Part shown: positions 9,506-18,110 of the stretch, piece after piece | Numbering within the stretch: the first letter of the stretch is position 1 | Layout of the letters: every line of letters starts with the position of its first letter | DNA from: Microbacterium terrisoli | GTDB taxonomy: Bacteria > Actinomycetota > Actinomycetes > Actinomycetales > Microbacteriaceae | Direction of reading: 5' to 3' | Length of the DNA: 64,000 bases | Assembly (NCBI RefSeq): GCF_030866805.1 | Contig: NZ_CP133019.1 | Location: 3,348,001-3,412,000, forward strand | Program-made: the position numbers and the translations under genes | Notes under the pieces: generated by a model | What the model was told of the DNA's origin: nothing | Seen by the model: only the letters and a program-made list of their open reading frames with translations | Database searches by the model: none

Positions 9506-10834
9506 GCCGGCATCGGCGGCGTCGGGCGGTATCTCGGTGATGCGCAGCGCGCAGTGATATGAGTCGTGATGGCCCGACAGGGCATCGATGCCCATCTCGA
9601 CGTGCAGATGCCGGGTGCCGTGTTCCACGGCCAGCGCCCCGTCGCTGCCGACGTTGTCGTACAGTCTCGCCCAGTTGCCGTCCGCGGGGACGGGACCGAG
9701 CCAGATGGCGTTGTCCAGCGCCCAGGGAACCGAGACCACCACGGCGATGTCTTCTCCCGACAGGCCTGCCGCGCTGAGGCGGATCGCATATCCGGTGCCG
9801 GCGAACCCGCTCGAGTTGGTCGAGAAGAAGTCGGCCTGGTAGGCAACGGGAACATCGGTGGTGTCCCCCCAGGCGTCGGTCGCCCGCCCCATCTTCGGGA
9901 TCACCGGACTGGCAGGGCGCGCCGTCATGGCGCCGTTGTACGCGTGTTCCAGCGTCCACTCGACATCGGAATCGGTGTAGTTGGTCACTTCGAAATGCAC
10001 CTGGAACTGCTTGGCGAGCAGCCCGATGAGCAACGGCACGATCATCAGCAGCCCCAATGCCGCCAGAGGCGGGGCGATCGCGGCGAGGTCCAGCGACAGT
10101 TCCGCCGCCACGAGCTCGTCCACGACGATCTCGCTGGTCTCCTCGGCGATGTCTTCTGCAACGTCTGCTGCGGCATCCGCCAGCGTGTCGGCGATGCCGT
10201 CGAGTTCGCCGACATCCGCCTCCAGCCAGGACTGGATGCTGCTCTGCAGGAACGTGCCCAACCTGCTCAGCAACGGGGTGAACAGCGCGTCCATCAGCGC
10301 ATCGGTCACCGCCAGCCCTGCGGGGATCTCGGCGATCGAGATGCCGAACTGGATGTCCTTGGCGATCTGGAGGGGATCCACCGTGGACATCCGCACCGTC
10401 GCCAGGCCACGCACCGGGATGCCGTTGACGTCGCGCTCGCGCAATCCATCGTTGAGGGCGACCGTGATCTCGAGCTGAGTGGTCCCGTCGGAGGCGACCA
10501 ACCGGCGCGATCCGCGTGGGCCGTCGGCGGTCGAGAACGCGGCCGTGCCGCTCTTCTTCAAATAGTCGGCGAATGCCGCGAAGACCAGCATCCGGCGCAG
10601 GTACGTGGCCGTACCACCGCCGCCTGAGACCGCGTTGTCGAGGAGGATCGTGAAGTCGTCACCGGCTTCGGTGGGGATGCCCGGCGCATCGACGGTGGGT
10701 TTCAGCGTGAAGGCCAGCGCCGGCGGCGGCGTGGCTGTGGGCGTGGCCGTGGCCGTGGCCGTGGCCGTGGCCGTGGCCGTGGGTCGATCATCGGTGATTT
10801 CGAATTCGGTGGATCTTGAGTTGCTGAACGACAC
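9497..10834 (-). CDS. Unrecognised three-part protein, island paralogue 3, with Thr-Ala repeat
   Basis: 445 residues from a GTG at 10834, about 11 nt after AAGGAG. No family recognised. Residues 19-36 are a Thr-Ala/Thr-Pro run encoded by a hexanucleotide repeat. The rest matches the island layout: N-terminal part, amphipathic helices with an acidic stretch (205-245), hydrophobic segment (about 251-275, PPLAALGLLMIVPLLIGLL), and a C-terminal domain opening TNYTDSDVEWTLEHAYNG with DAWGDTT and SVPWALDNAIWLG. It is first in the minus-strand run. No signal peptide is evident; the Thr/Ala/Pro segment could act as a flexible linker. Confidence 0.78.
   Translation of the reverse strand: MSFSNSRSTEFEITDDRPTATATATATATATPTATPPPALAFTLKPTVDAPGIPTEAGDDFTILLDNAVSGGGGTATYLRRMLVFAAFADYLKKSGTAAFSTADGPRGSRRLVASDGTTQLEITVALNDGLRERDVNGIPVRGLATVRMSTVDPLQIAKDIQFGISIAEIPAGLAVTDALMDALFTPLLSRLGTFLQSSIQSWLEADVGELDGIADTLADAAADVAEDIAEETSEIVVDELVAAELSLDLAAIAPPLAALGLLMIVPLLIGLLAKQFQVHFEVTNYTDSDVEWTLEHAYNGAMTARPASPVIPKMGRATDAWGDTTDVPVAYQADFFSTNSSGFAGTGYAIRLSAAGLSGEDIAVVVSVPWALDNAIWLGPVPADGNWARLYDNVGSDGALAVEHGTRHLHVEMGIDALSGHHDSYHCALRITEIPPDAADAGGA
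10731..10784. repeat. Hexanucleotide microsatellite (GTGGCC)n within a coding region
   Basis: Six perfect GTGGCC units (10743-10778) flanked by three variant units, nine in total. On the minus strand they encode alternating Thr-Ala near the N-terminus of island paralogue 3. A 6-bp unit keeps the frame, so copy-number slippage would change linker length, not expression. Confidence 0.85.
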
Positions 10835-11021
10835 CGCGACCGTGCTCCTTGGTTTCCCAGACGCCGGGAAGATGAGACGACTCTAATGCTGGAGCTGGCC
10901 GGTCCGCTGTCCCCTCTTCGGCGGACACAACCGTCGCCGCGTTCCTACTCGCCCCGACCTTGTCGAGTCGCGGGGCACGGGCGGCCCGGCCCGGCGCGCC
11001 GCGGCGCGCGCAGCGCTGAGA

Positions 11022-11069
11022 TGACACGAATGGCCGGAATGATCGTGATCATTCCGGCCACTTCTGTCA
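11022..11069. terminator. Right copy of the island-flanking hairpin
   Basis: Left arm 11022-11044 and right arm 11047-11069 pair with three mismatches around a 2-nt loop. The first 19 bases (TGACACGAATGGCCGGAAT) are identical to the copy at 6342. It ends 16 bp before the stop of the DUF1653 gene (minus strand), so it can terminate that transcript, and it marks the right border of the four-gene island. Confidence 0.75.
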
Positions 11070-11085
11070 CCTCACGGACGCAGGC

Positions 11086-11307
11086 TCACGCCACGCGTCG
11101 AAACCGCGGCCCGCTGTACCCGTCACGCTCGACGTGCTCCGTGAACAGGTCGAGCGGCCGCACCCAGAACGCGTAGTCCCCGTAGAGCTGGCGGTAGTAG
11201 ACGAACCACTCCTCGGTCTCGGAGTGCCGCGCGACGCCGACCACCTCATAGCGGTTTCCTTTGAAGTGCTCGTAGATCCCGGGCTCGACGCCCTGCACGG
11301 TGCTCAC
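11086..11307 (-). CDS. DUF1653 family protein
   Basis: 73-residue protein that matches the DUF1653 pattern throughout: GIYEHFKGNRYEVVGVARHSET, then YRQLYGDYAFWVRPLDLF and PRFRRV at the end. Small cytoplasmic proteins of this family are widespread in bacteria and have no assigned function. Start is a GTG at 11307 with a weak upstream GCGAGG. It stands alone, ending next to the repeated hairpin. Confidence 0.85.
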   Translation of the reverse strand: MSTVQGVEPGIYEHFKGNRYEVVGVARHSETEEWFVYYRQLYGDYAFWVRPLDLFTEHVERDGYSGPRFRRVA

Positions 11308-11340
11308 CCTCGCGATGCTACCGGCGGCCAGGCACCGGAC

Positions 11341-11370
11341 CGCGCGGCACCGCGCGGCACCGCGCGGCCC
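11341..11370. repeat. Three tandem 10-bp units CGCGCGGCAC
   Basis: Three adjacent copies of CGCGCGGCAC (last one CGCGCGGCCC) in the short gap between the DUF1653 and SDR genes. No function is evident. Confidence 0.7.
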
Positions 11371-11376
11371 GCACCC

Positions 11377-12072
11377 TCACCAGCCCAACTGACCGTCGTC
11401 CTCCCAGAACGCCCCGGTCGGCCCGTCCGTTCCGATCTCGGCCAGTCGCGCCACGACGACGGCGCTCTCAGCGGCGGGGCGGCCCGGGTGCTTCTCCGGG
11501 TCGCCGCCGCCGAGGCTCGAGGCGGTGATCCCGGGCTCGACGGCGTTGAATTTCACGCCGGGGTGCGCCTTGGCGTATTGCACGGTCAGCATCGAGACCG
11601 CCGCCTTGCTCGACCCGTATGCGATCGAGGGGTATCCGAATGCCGGTCGTGACGGCTCATGCGTCGCCCAGAACGACCCGAGTGCACTGGACACGTTGAC
11701 CACCACCGGGTTCGCAGACCGCTCCAACAGCGGCAGTGCGGCTTCGGTCACGCGCACGATGCCGACGACGTTGGTGTCGAAGACCGACAGCACACTGGGT
11801 CCGTCCAGCGCTTCGCCACCGGCAGTCCATATCGCGATGCCCGCGTTGTTGATCAGCACGTCGAGCTCGTCGAGACCCGCGATGGCCGCAGCCACCGACG
11901 CGTCGTCGGTGACATCCAGCTGCACGAACTGTGCTCCGATCTCGGCTGCCGCGGCGCGACCGCGCGCGAGATCCCGTGCCCCGAGATAGACGGTGTGGCC
12001 GCGCTCGACGAGCAACCGTGCGGTGGCGTTGCCGAGGCCCTTGTTGGCTCCTGTGATGAGAATCGATGTCAT
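11377..12072 (-). CDS. Short-chain dehydrogenase/reductase
   Basis: 231-residue NAD(P)-dependent SDR. Rossmann motif TGANKGLG near residues 7-14, NNAG near residue 80, catalytic Ser in VNVSS and the YGSSK active-site motif are all present. The ATG at 12072 gives the normal SDR start (MTSILITGA); an upstream in-frame ATG at 12123 would add 17 residues unlike the family. It is divergent from the helix-turn-helix regulator starting at 12174, with a 101-bp shared gap. This SDR plus MmyB-type regulator pairing is common in actinobacteria and suggests direct regulation. Substrate unknown. Confidence 0.88.
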   Translation of the reverse strand: MTSILITGANKGLGNATARLLVERGHTVYLGARDLARGRAAAAEIGAQFVQLDVTDDASVAAAIAGLDELDVLINNAGIAIWTAGGEALDGPSVLSVFDTNVVGIVRVTEAALPLLERSANPVVVNVSSALGSFWATHEPSRPAFGYPSIAYGSSKAAVSMLTVQYAKAHPGVKFNAVEPGITASSLGGGDPEKHPGRPAAESAVVVARLAEIGTDGPTGAFWEDDGQLGW

Positions 12073-12173
12073 GTCTTCATCGTGCGGCGGGCGCGGCATC
12101 CCAACCAGAACCCTGGTCATCATGGGAACAGCAGGGCCACCACAGATCGGGCCGCGCGTGTCAGGCTGTCACG

Positions 12174-13031
12174 GTGAGTGAATTCGGACGGATGCTGCGC
12201 CGACGGCGTGATCGCGTCGCGCCCGGCGAGGTGGGAATCGCGACAGGTCCGCGCCGACGGGCGGCGGGGCTGCGGCGCGAAGAACTCGCGCGGCTCGCCG
12301 GCATCTCGGTGGACTATCTGACCCGGCTCGAGCAGGGGCGGGCGACCTCGCCGTCGACACAGGTGGTCGAAGCGCTCGCGCGGGCGCTGCGGCTGTCGGA
12401 TGCCGAGCGCGCACGCCTGTTCCTCGAAGCCGGGATGCCGGTGCCCGGCCCCGGAGTGGTGCCTACGCATGTCGCGCCCAGCGTGCAGCGGATGCTCGAC
12501 CGCCTGGCCGGCACGCCGGTCGTCGTCTACGACGCGGCGTGGAATCTCGTCATGGCCAACGCTCCGTTCGACGCGCTGATGGGTGACACCGCGGCGCTCC
12601 ACGGAAACGACCGCAACGCCGTGTGGCGCCACCTCGTCGGTGACGGATCGCGCGCGCGGCAGACGCCCGAAGAGCGCGCCGTGCAGGTCGCACAACTGGT
12701 CGCCGATCTGCGTCTGACCGCGGCGAAGTATCCCGACGACCACCAGCTGCGTCGGCTCATCGGCGACCTGCATCGTGCGAGCCCGGTCTTCGACGAGCTG
12801 TGGGCGACGGCGCCGGATGCCGCGACCGCGGATCAGTCCCGGCACAAGATCATCGACCATCCGCTGGTGGGGTCGATCGCGCTGGACTGCGACATCCTCG
12901 TGCTCTCCGCCGATGACCTGCGGGTCATGGTCTACACCGCCGAACCCGGGTCCGAGGGGGCGAAGCAGCTCGAGCTGGCCGTCGTCGTCGGGGCGCAGGA
13001 GCACCTGGGCCACACCTCGGGCGCGGCCTGA
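12174..13031 (+). CDS. XRE-type regulator with MmyB-like ligand domain
   Basis: 285-residue regulator: N-terminal helix-turn-helix (about residues 28-80, GLRREELARLAGISVDYLTRLEQGR) followed by an MmyB-like PAS-type domain containing AAWNLVMANAPFDALMGD. Proteins of this class usually control the adjacent SDR gene in response to a small hydrophobic ligand. GTG at 12174 is used because upstream codons in this frame overlap the SDR start region and are not conserved-looking. The neighbouring divergent SDR is the likely target. Confidence 0.88.
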   Translation: MSEFGRMLRRRRDRVAPGEVGIATGPRRRAAGLRREELARLAGISVDYLTRLEQGRATSPSTQVVEALARALRLSDAERARLFLEAGMPVPGPGVVPTHVAPSVQRMLDRLAGTPVVVYDAAWNLVMANAPFDALMGDTAALHGNDRNAVWRHLVGDGSRARQTPEERAVQVAQLVADLRLTAAKYPDDHQLRRLIGDLHRASPVFDELWATAPDAATADQSRHKIIDHPLVGSIALDCDILVLSADDLRVMVYTAEPGSEGAKQLELAVVVGAQEHLGHTSGAA

Positions 13032-13061
13032 GCCCGCCCCCGAGCGGCGATCGCCCCGCGT

Positions 13062-13478
13062 CTACCGCCCGTCTTCGGCGGCGCCCAGCAGCATGCCCAG
13101 ACCGATTCCCAGCATCCAACTGTCCTTGCTGACGGCGGTGCCGGCCTGACTCGGCCAGATGCTGCCGGGCTTGCGCAGCGCGGGCGTGCGCAGATACATG
13201 CCGACCAGCCCCGACGAGAACATCGTCAGCGCAGCACCGGCGACGACGGTGGGGATGAACGGCGCAAGCAGCAGCGACCCGACGGTGATCTCGCCGATCG
13301 CAAGCGACCGCACGAACTTCTCGGGCGGCAGGCTCTGCAGCGCCGGATATGCCGCGGCCGCTCCTCCGTGCAGACCGGCGGCCATCTCGGGCCCGGCCTT
13401 CAGCTTCGTGAAGCCGGAGTGCAGGATGTATGCGCCGGTCGCCAGCCTCGTGGGAACGTCGCGCAACCGTATGCCCAT
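13062..13478 (-). CDS. DoxX-like small membrane protein
   Basis: 138-residue protein with about four hydrophobic segments, resembling actinobacterial DoxX-like membrane proteins (TGAYILHSGFTKLKAG at the start; LVGMYLRTPALRKPGSIWPS in the C-terminal half; SKDSWMLGIGLGMLL at the end). The ATG at 13478 follows GAGGAG by 6 nt; a second ATG 6 nt further upstream sits on the ribosome site. The open frame continues much further upstream, but that part is the antisense of the permease gene. Function unknown. Confidence 0.8.
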   Translation of the reverse strand: MGIRLRDVPTRLATGAYILHSGFTKLKAGPEMAAGLHGGAAAAYPALQSLPPEKFVRSLAIGEITVGSLLLAPFIPTVVAGAALTMFSSGLVGMYLRTPALRKPGSIWPSQAGTAVSKDSWMLGIGLGMLLGAAEDGR

Positions 13479-13816
13479 GCTCATCTCCTCGCTCGCGCCC
13501 GTTCGGGCGCACCGTTCAGCACGATACGCCGGGTGCGGGATGCCGGGGCCGGCGGTGCCGGGCGTGCCGCCGGCGTGCACAGCTGCGGGGATTGTGCCCG
13601 ACACGCCGAGACCGGCTGCCCGTGCCCGGCGAGTCGCTGAAGATCCCCGCTCGTGTGCGCTCGGACGGGGCGGCAGCCTCCTCGGGCAGGTGCTGTCCCG
13701 GGCGGATCGCGCCGAAGATCCACACGATACGCCGGGTGCGGGATGCCGGGGCCGCCGATGCCGGGGCCCCCTACGCCGGGTGCGGGATGCTGGGGCCTGC
13801 GGTGGCGGTGCGCAAG
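13479..13816. repeat. Gap with three 30-bp repeats and a diverged inverted copy of the 135-bp repeat
   Basis: No gene is seen here. Three copies of a roughly 30-bp unit, core TACGCCGGGTGCGGGATGC, begin near 13524, 13728 and 13772. Between the first and second copies, about 13573-13667, lies a diverged reverse-complement copy of the repeat found at 22293-22427 and 36690-36824 (shared CACAGCTGCGGGGAT, CCCGACACGCCG and ATCCCCGCTCGTGTG). Confidence 0.75.
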
Positions 13817-14872
13817 CTACTCGGTCTCGATGAAGCTCTCGTCGGTGCCCCCGCCGTACCGGCGCTTGCTGAGCACCCGGGAGAGCAGGATGGCCACGGC
13901 CAGGATCACGCCGTAGAAGATCTGCTGGATGTAGATCTGTGCGCCGATCAGCTGGAAGCCCGAGACGCCGAAGGCGAGGAAGTAGACCGCGATGCCGGTG
14001 CCGATCGCGTTGAAACGGCCGGGCTGGATCGTGGTCAGCCCCAGGAACGCGGCGGCGTAGGCGGGCAGCAGCAGGATGTTGCCGTCGCCAGGGCTGGCCG
14101 AGGCCTGGGTGCCCACGAACAGCAGGCCCGAGATCGCGGCCATCACGCCCGCGCTGATGAAGCCGTAGGCGCGGGCACGGCTGACCGGAAAGCCGCTGAG
14201 CCGGGCGACCTGCCGCGACTGGCCGACGAACAGCGCCCGCTGGCCGAACGGGGTGAAGGTCAGCACGTACCAGATGACCAGCATGATGATCAGGGCGATG
14301 AAGAACTCCCACGGGATGCCGAGCAGCTCGTTGTAGAACACCACCTGCACGAGGGAGTTGGACACCCCCGTGATGGTCTGCTCGCCCGAGATCCACTCGA
14401 TGACACCGGCGAACACGGTGCCCGTGGCAAGGGTCAGGATGAACGAGTTGGCGTTGAACCGGATCACCAGGAACGCGTTCAGTGCGCCGCCGACCAGGCC
14501 CACGGCCAAGCCGACCAGGCACGCGAGCCAGATGTTCATCCCGACCTGGGTGTTCAGCACCGCCACCACCATCGACACCAGGCCCGACAGGCTGCCCACC
14601 GACAGGTCGATGTCGCCGTTGGTCAACGGGATGAGCAGCCCCAGCGCCAGCACGAACAGCACCGCCTGCGAGCCGAGCACGCTGGAGAAGTTGGCGCCGG
14701 TGAGGAAGTTGGGGGTCGCGATGCTGAACCCGATCACCAGCAGAATGAACGCGACCGGCAGCATCGCGCTCTCGAGGATGTTGCCGGTCCTGCCCGACAG
14801 CGGGCCGCGGGCGCGCGGCGCGCGCGTGCGCTGCGTCTGTGTGGGCGTTGCGAGTCTCGGTTCGGTGTCCAT
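13817..14872 (-). CDS. Ribose-type ABC importer, permease
   Basis: 351-residue membrane permease of the RbsC/YjfF family with about nine hydrophobic segments, the motif NGDIDLSVGSLSGL near residue 85, and FGQRALFVGQSRQVARLSG in the C-terminal half. ATG 14872 is 7 bp after the ATPase stop. Third gene of a minus-strand operon with a lipoprotein and a double ATPase. The imported solute is not identifiable from sequence. Confidence 0.9.
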   Translation of the reverse strand: MDTEPRLATPTQTQRTRAPRARGPLSGRTGNILESAMLPVAFILLVIGFSIATPNFLTGANFSSVLGSQAVLFVLALGLLIPLTNGDIDLSVGSLSGLVSMVVAVLNTQVGMNIWLACLVGLAVGLVGGALNAFLVIRFNANSFILTLATGTVFAGVIEWISGEQTITGVSNSLVQVVFYNELLGIPWEFFIALIIMLVIWYVLTFTPFGQRALFVGQSRQVARLSGFPVSRARAYGFISAGVMAAISGLLFVGTQASASPGDGNILLLPAYAAAFLGLTTIQPGRFNAIGTGIAVYFLAFGVSGFQLIGAQIYIQQIFYGVILAVAILLSRVLSKRRYGGGTDESFIETE

Positions 14873-14879
14873 GGCTGCC

Positions 14880-16589
14880 TCAGACTCCCTGGGTTCGTGA
14901 GCGCGCGGTTCGTGATGGCGACGCGGCGGTGCGGGCACCGGCCGCATAGACCTCCGCGGTGATCCGATCGCGCGTGATGGGTCCGGAATCGATCTGCGCG
15001 GCGATGACCCCGTCCGAGCAGATCAGCACGCGCCCAGCCACGTCGGCGAGTTCGTCGAAGTCGGTGCTGATCCAGATGATCGACACACCGGTGGCGGCCA
15101 GGTGGCGCAGCATCCCGTTGATCTCAGCGCGGGTGCCGACGTCGACGCCCTGCGTGGGCTCGTGCAGGACGAGCACCCGGGGCTGGTCCTCCAACCAGCG
15201 GGCGAGCACGACACGCTGCTGGTTGCCGCCGCTGAGCGATGAGATCAGCGCGTTCGGGTTGGGCGGGCGCACCCCGAACGCGTGCGCGCGCCGGCCCGCG
15301 GTGCGCCGCAGCCGGCTGCGGGCGAGCAGGCCCCGGCTGAAGTACTGGTCTATGACCAGCGACATCATGTTCTCGCCGACGGTCAGGGCCGGGGCGATCC
15401 CCTGCTGCGCGCGATCGGCGGGCACCAGCGCGAGCCCTGCCGATCGTGCGGTGCGCGGGCTGAAGTGCGCGAGGTCGTGGTCGACATCGCCGATGCGCAG
15501 GTGTCCGGATGCCCCGGGCAGGGCGCCGAACAGTGCGTAGGGCAGGTCCTCGACCCCCGAGCCGAGCAGGCCCGCCACCCCGACGATCTCGCCGGCGGCG
15601 ACGGTGAAGGCGACCTCTCGCAGCTGGCCCCCGGCGACGCCGCTGGCGCTGACGCGCACACCGGACGCATCCGCGGCGCTCGCGTCAGCACCGGCCTCCG
15701 CGTCGGTGACCGACTCGACCGCACGTGAGGCGGCGCGCTCGACGGTGGCCGACATGTGGTGGCCCGAGATGAGCTCGACCAGCTGCTCATCGGGGGTGTC
15801 GGCGACGGTGACGTCGGCGATGGCCGCGCCGTCGCGCAGGATCACGGCGCGATCGGCCAGCTCCCGGATGGCGGGCAGATCGTGCGAGACGAACAGCACC
15901 GCCGTGCCGCGCTGGCGCACCTGGCGCACCAGGTCGAACAGGAACACCTTCTCGTCTTCGGGCAGGAAGACGGTGGGCTCATCGAGCACGAGCACGCCGT
16001 GCGGGGTTTCGGACTGCTGGCCGGATGTCGCCGCCACGCGCTCGCGGAACAGCCGCAGGTCTTCGGCCGCCCGCACGATCGCCAGCAGTGCCTGCGCGGT
16101 GGGGCGCAGGCCGCCGACCGTGGCGTTCGGGTCGAGGTCGACGTGGTAGCGGTCGAACACCGCCTGGGCCGCGCGGCGCTCACGGCCCCAGCCGATCGGG
16201 TTCAGGACGCCGGCCGAGCCGCGCACCCGCCTGCCGACGAAGAGGTTCTCGACCACTCTCAGGCCGAAGCCCAGCCCCAGGTCCTGATAGACGAAGCTGA
16301 GCCCGAAGTCGCGGTAGTTCTCGTGCGGCACCGGCAACGGCACGTCGCGACCGGCGACCTGCAGCTGCCCGCCGGGCTCGGGGGCGTGGAATCCCGAGAG
16401 GATCTTGACGAGCGTCGACTTGCCCGATCCGTTCTCACCCAGGAGGGCCAGCACTTCGCCCTGCTCGATGTCCAGATCCACGCCCGACAGGGCCAGCTGT
16501 GCGCCGAAGCGCTTGGCCAAGCCCCGCGCCCGCAGGGCGGGCACGGGGCGGTGGACTCTCTCTGCGAGCGCGTTCACGATGCTCGTCAT
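14880..16589 (-). CDS. Ribose-type ABC importer, double ATPase
   Basis: 569-residue sugar ABC ATPase with two nucleotide-binding domains. The first has Walker A GENGSGKST near residue 53 and Walker B VLVLDEPTVFL; the second has LSGGNQQRVVLARWL and VLVLHEPTQGVDVG, in which His replaces the usual Asp of Walker B, as is seen in some second domains of this family. The chain is longer than typical (about 500), with a linker rich in Ala/Asp/Ser between the halves. It starts 22 bp after the binding-protein gene and drives the permease at 13817-14872. Confidence 0.9.
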   Translation of the reverse strand: MTSIVNALAERVHRPVPALRARGLAKRFGAQLALSGVDLDIEQGEVLALLGENGSGKSTLVKILSGFHAPEPGGQLQVAGRDVPLPVPHENYRDFGLSFVYQDLGLGFGLRVVENLFVGRRVRGSAGVLNPIGWGRERRAAQAVFDRYHVDLDPNATVGGLRPTAQALLAIVRAAEDLRLFRERVAATSGQQSETPHGVLVLDEPTVFLPEDEKVFLFDLVRQVRQRGTAVLFVSHDLPAIRELADRAVILRDGAAIADVTVADTPDEQLVELISGHHMSATVERAASRAVESVTDAEAGADASAADASGVRVSASGVAGGQLREVAFTVAAGEIVGVAGLLGSGVEDLPYALFGALPGASGHLRIGDVDHDLAHFSPRTARSAGLALVPADRAQQGIAPALTVGENMMSLVIDQYFSRGLLARSRLRRTAGRRAHAFGVRPPNPNALISSLSGGNQQRVVLARWLEDQPRVLVLHEPTQGVDVGTRAEINGMLRHLAATGVSIIWISTDFDELADVAGRVLICSDGVIAAQIDSGPITRDRITAEVYAAGARTAASPSRTARSRTQGV

Positions 16590-16611
16590 CCCTCGATCGC
16601 TCGCTCAGCGC

Positions 16612-17835
16612 TCAGAGCTGGGGTGCGTTCCAGAGCGTGCGGTACGCGTTCTGGTAGGCGTTGCCGCCGTACCCCTGTTCGTTGTAGCCGCCGCTGGCGG
16701 TGAGGAACCCGGACGCGTTGTCGGGTGCCCAGTAGCGGTTGGGCACGATCTCCTTCTCGGGAGTGGCCGCAGGCTGCCCGGCCAGCAGCCGGATCGTCTG
16801 ATCCATCTCGGCGTAGGCGTCCCACACCACGCTGGGTCCGACATCCGCCTGCAGAATGCCGTCGGGCTGACCGACCATCGTCTTGACGGTGGAGGCGCTG
16901 GTGCCCCAGGCGTAGACCTTCACGTCGGAGCGCTTGGCTTGCTGCACGCCGGTGACGGCGAATGTGGCCATGCCGTCGAAGGCGACGAACACGGCGTTGA
17001 TGCTCGGGTCGGCCAGCAGTGCCGAGGACACCTGATTGGTGGTCTGGCTCGTCCAGCTCTGCACCGGCACGTCGATGGTCTTGGCCACCGTGCACACGCT
17101 GCCGCAATCTGTCTGCACCTCGCTCTTGACCGCCGCCGTCGCGGCCGGGCCCTGGATCACCGAACTGCTGGTGACCATCAGCGCGTGCAGCGGCTTGCCG
17201 TCGAGGGCGACGACCGCGGCATCCACACTGGCTTTCATGCCCTCTGCGGTCTGCACGCCGGTGACGGCATCCAGGCCCGTGTAGTTGTCGGTCTCGTTGT
17301 AGTTGCCGTCGATGATCTTGATGCCGGCCTTGTGCGCTGCCTGCAGCTGCGGGCCGATGGCACCGGGGATGATGCCGCAGAACATGGCCAGCACATCGGC
17401 GTGCGCGGCGATGGCGTTCTTCACACCGGTGGCCCACTGGTCGGGCGAGCCGGAGTTGCTGAAGGTGATGACCTTCATCCCGAACTCCTGGCCGAGCTTC
17501 TTGTAGGTTGCGACCTGGTGGTTGCACGTGTCGATCTCGTCGTTGATCGCGAACGCGTAGACGGTCTTGCCTTTGACCGCCGAGACATCCACCGCCGGAC
17601 CCGGCGCCGCGAAGACCGGCACCTTCTCAGCGTCGGTCACCGCGCTTTTCAGCTTGGTCAGGGTCGCGGCCGACACAGCTGTGCCACCGGTTGCCGCCCC
17701 GGCGCTCATGCCGGTGGCCGGGGCCCCCGAGCTGCATCCGGCAATGGCCAAGCCGCAGGCCAATGCCGTGGCGCCCACCATCATCACTCGTTTCAGTGCT
17801 CGTTGTCGTGCCGGGCGCCGCTTGACTGCATGCAT
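16612..17835 (-). CDS. Ribose-type ABC importer, solute-binding lipoprotein
   Basis: 407-residue substrate-binding lipoprotein; signal peptide ends in the lipobox AIAGC with Cys34. The periplasmic-binding-protein type I fold is indicated by VYAFAINDEIDTCNHQVATYKKL, DVLAMFCGIIPGAIGPQLQAAHKAGIKIID and NAVFVAFDGMATFA. It contains six extra cysteines, two in CGSVC, unusual for the family and possibly forming disulfides outside the cell. First gene of the importer operon. No regulator gene is adjacent, and the upstream 275 bp shows no clear promoter or operator. Confidence 0.88.
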   Translation of the reverse strand: MHAVKRRPARQRALKRVMMVGATALACGLAIAGCSSGAPATGMSAGAATGGTAVSAATLTKLKSAVTDAEKVPVFAAPGPAVDVSAVKGKTVYAFAINDEIDTCNHQVATYKKLGQEFGMKVITFSNSGSPDQWATGVKNAIAAHADVLAMFCGIIPGAIGPQLQAAHKAGIKIIDGNYNETDNYTGLDAVTGVQTAEGMKASVDAAVVALDGKPLHALMVTSSSVIQGPAATAAVKSEVQTDCGSVCTVAKTIDVPVQSWTSQTTNQVSSALLADPSINAVFVAFDGMATFAVTGVQQAKRSDVKVYAWGTSASTVKTMVGQPDGILQADVGPSVVWDAYAEMDQTIRLLAGQPAATPEKEIVPNRYWAPDNASGFLTASGGYNEQGYGGNAYQNAYRTLWNAPQL

Positions 17836-18110
17836 CTGATCCTCCGATCAGTCGACGGATTGCTGACCACATCTCGGGCACTGTGGGCGCGTGGGGTGCG
17901 CACGTAGCGGTCAGGCGGTGCTCTCGGGCCGGTTCGGGAGGCCGGCGGTGGCGGTCCATCCAATCGTCGCGTCGTCGTCAACGCGTGCATATGTCTTGCT
18001 GGGCATGCTATTGACGCGCGCTGAGGGTTTTGAACGAGGCGTCGATGAGCGTCATGAGAATGCGCGGTGTGCCGTGGGCCGCGCCGCACCGCCGCGGCCC
18101 ACCGCGCCGG

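Noticed and set aside
13520..13803. Possible CRISPR array from regularly placed 30-bp repeats
   Set aside because: Only three units, with unequal spacing of about 204 and 44 bp, and no cas genes; these are ordinary dispersed repeats.
13479..14522. Upstream extension of the DoxX-like gene
   Set aside because: It runs through repeats and then out of frame through the permease gene; the ribosome site favours the start at 13478.
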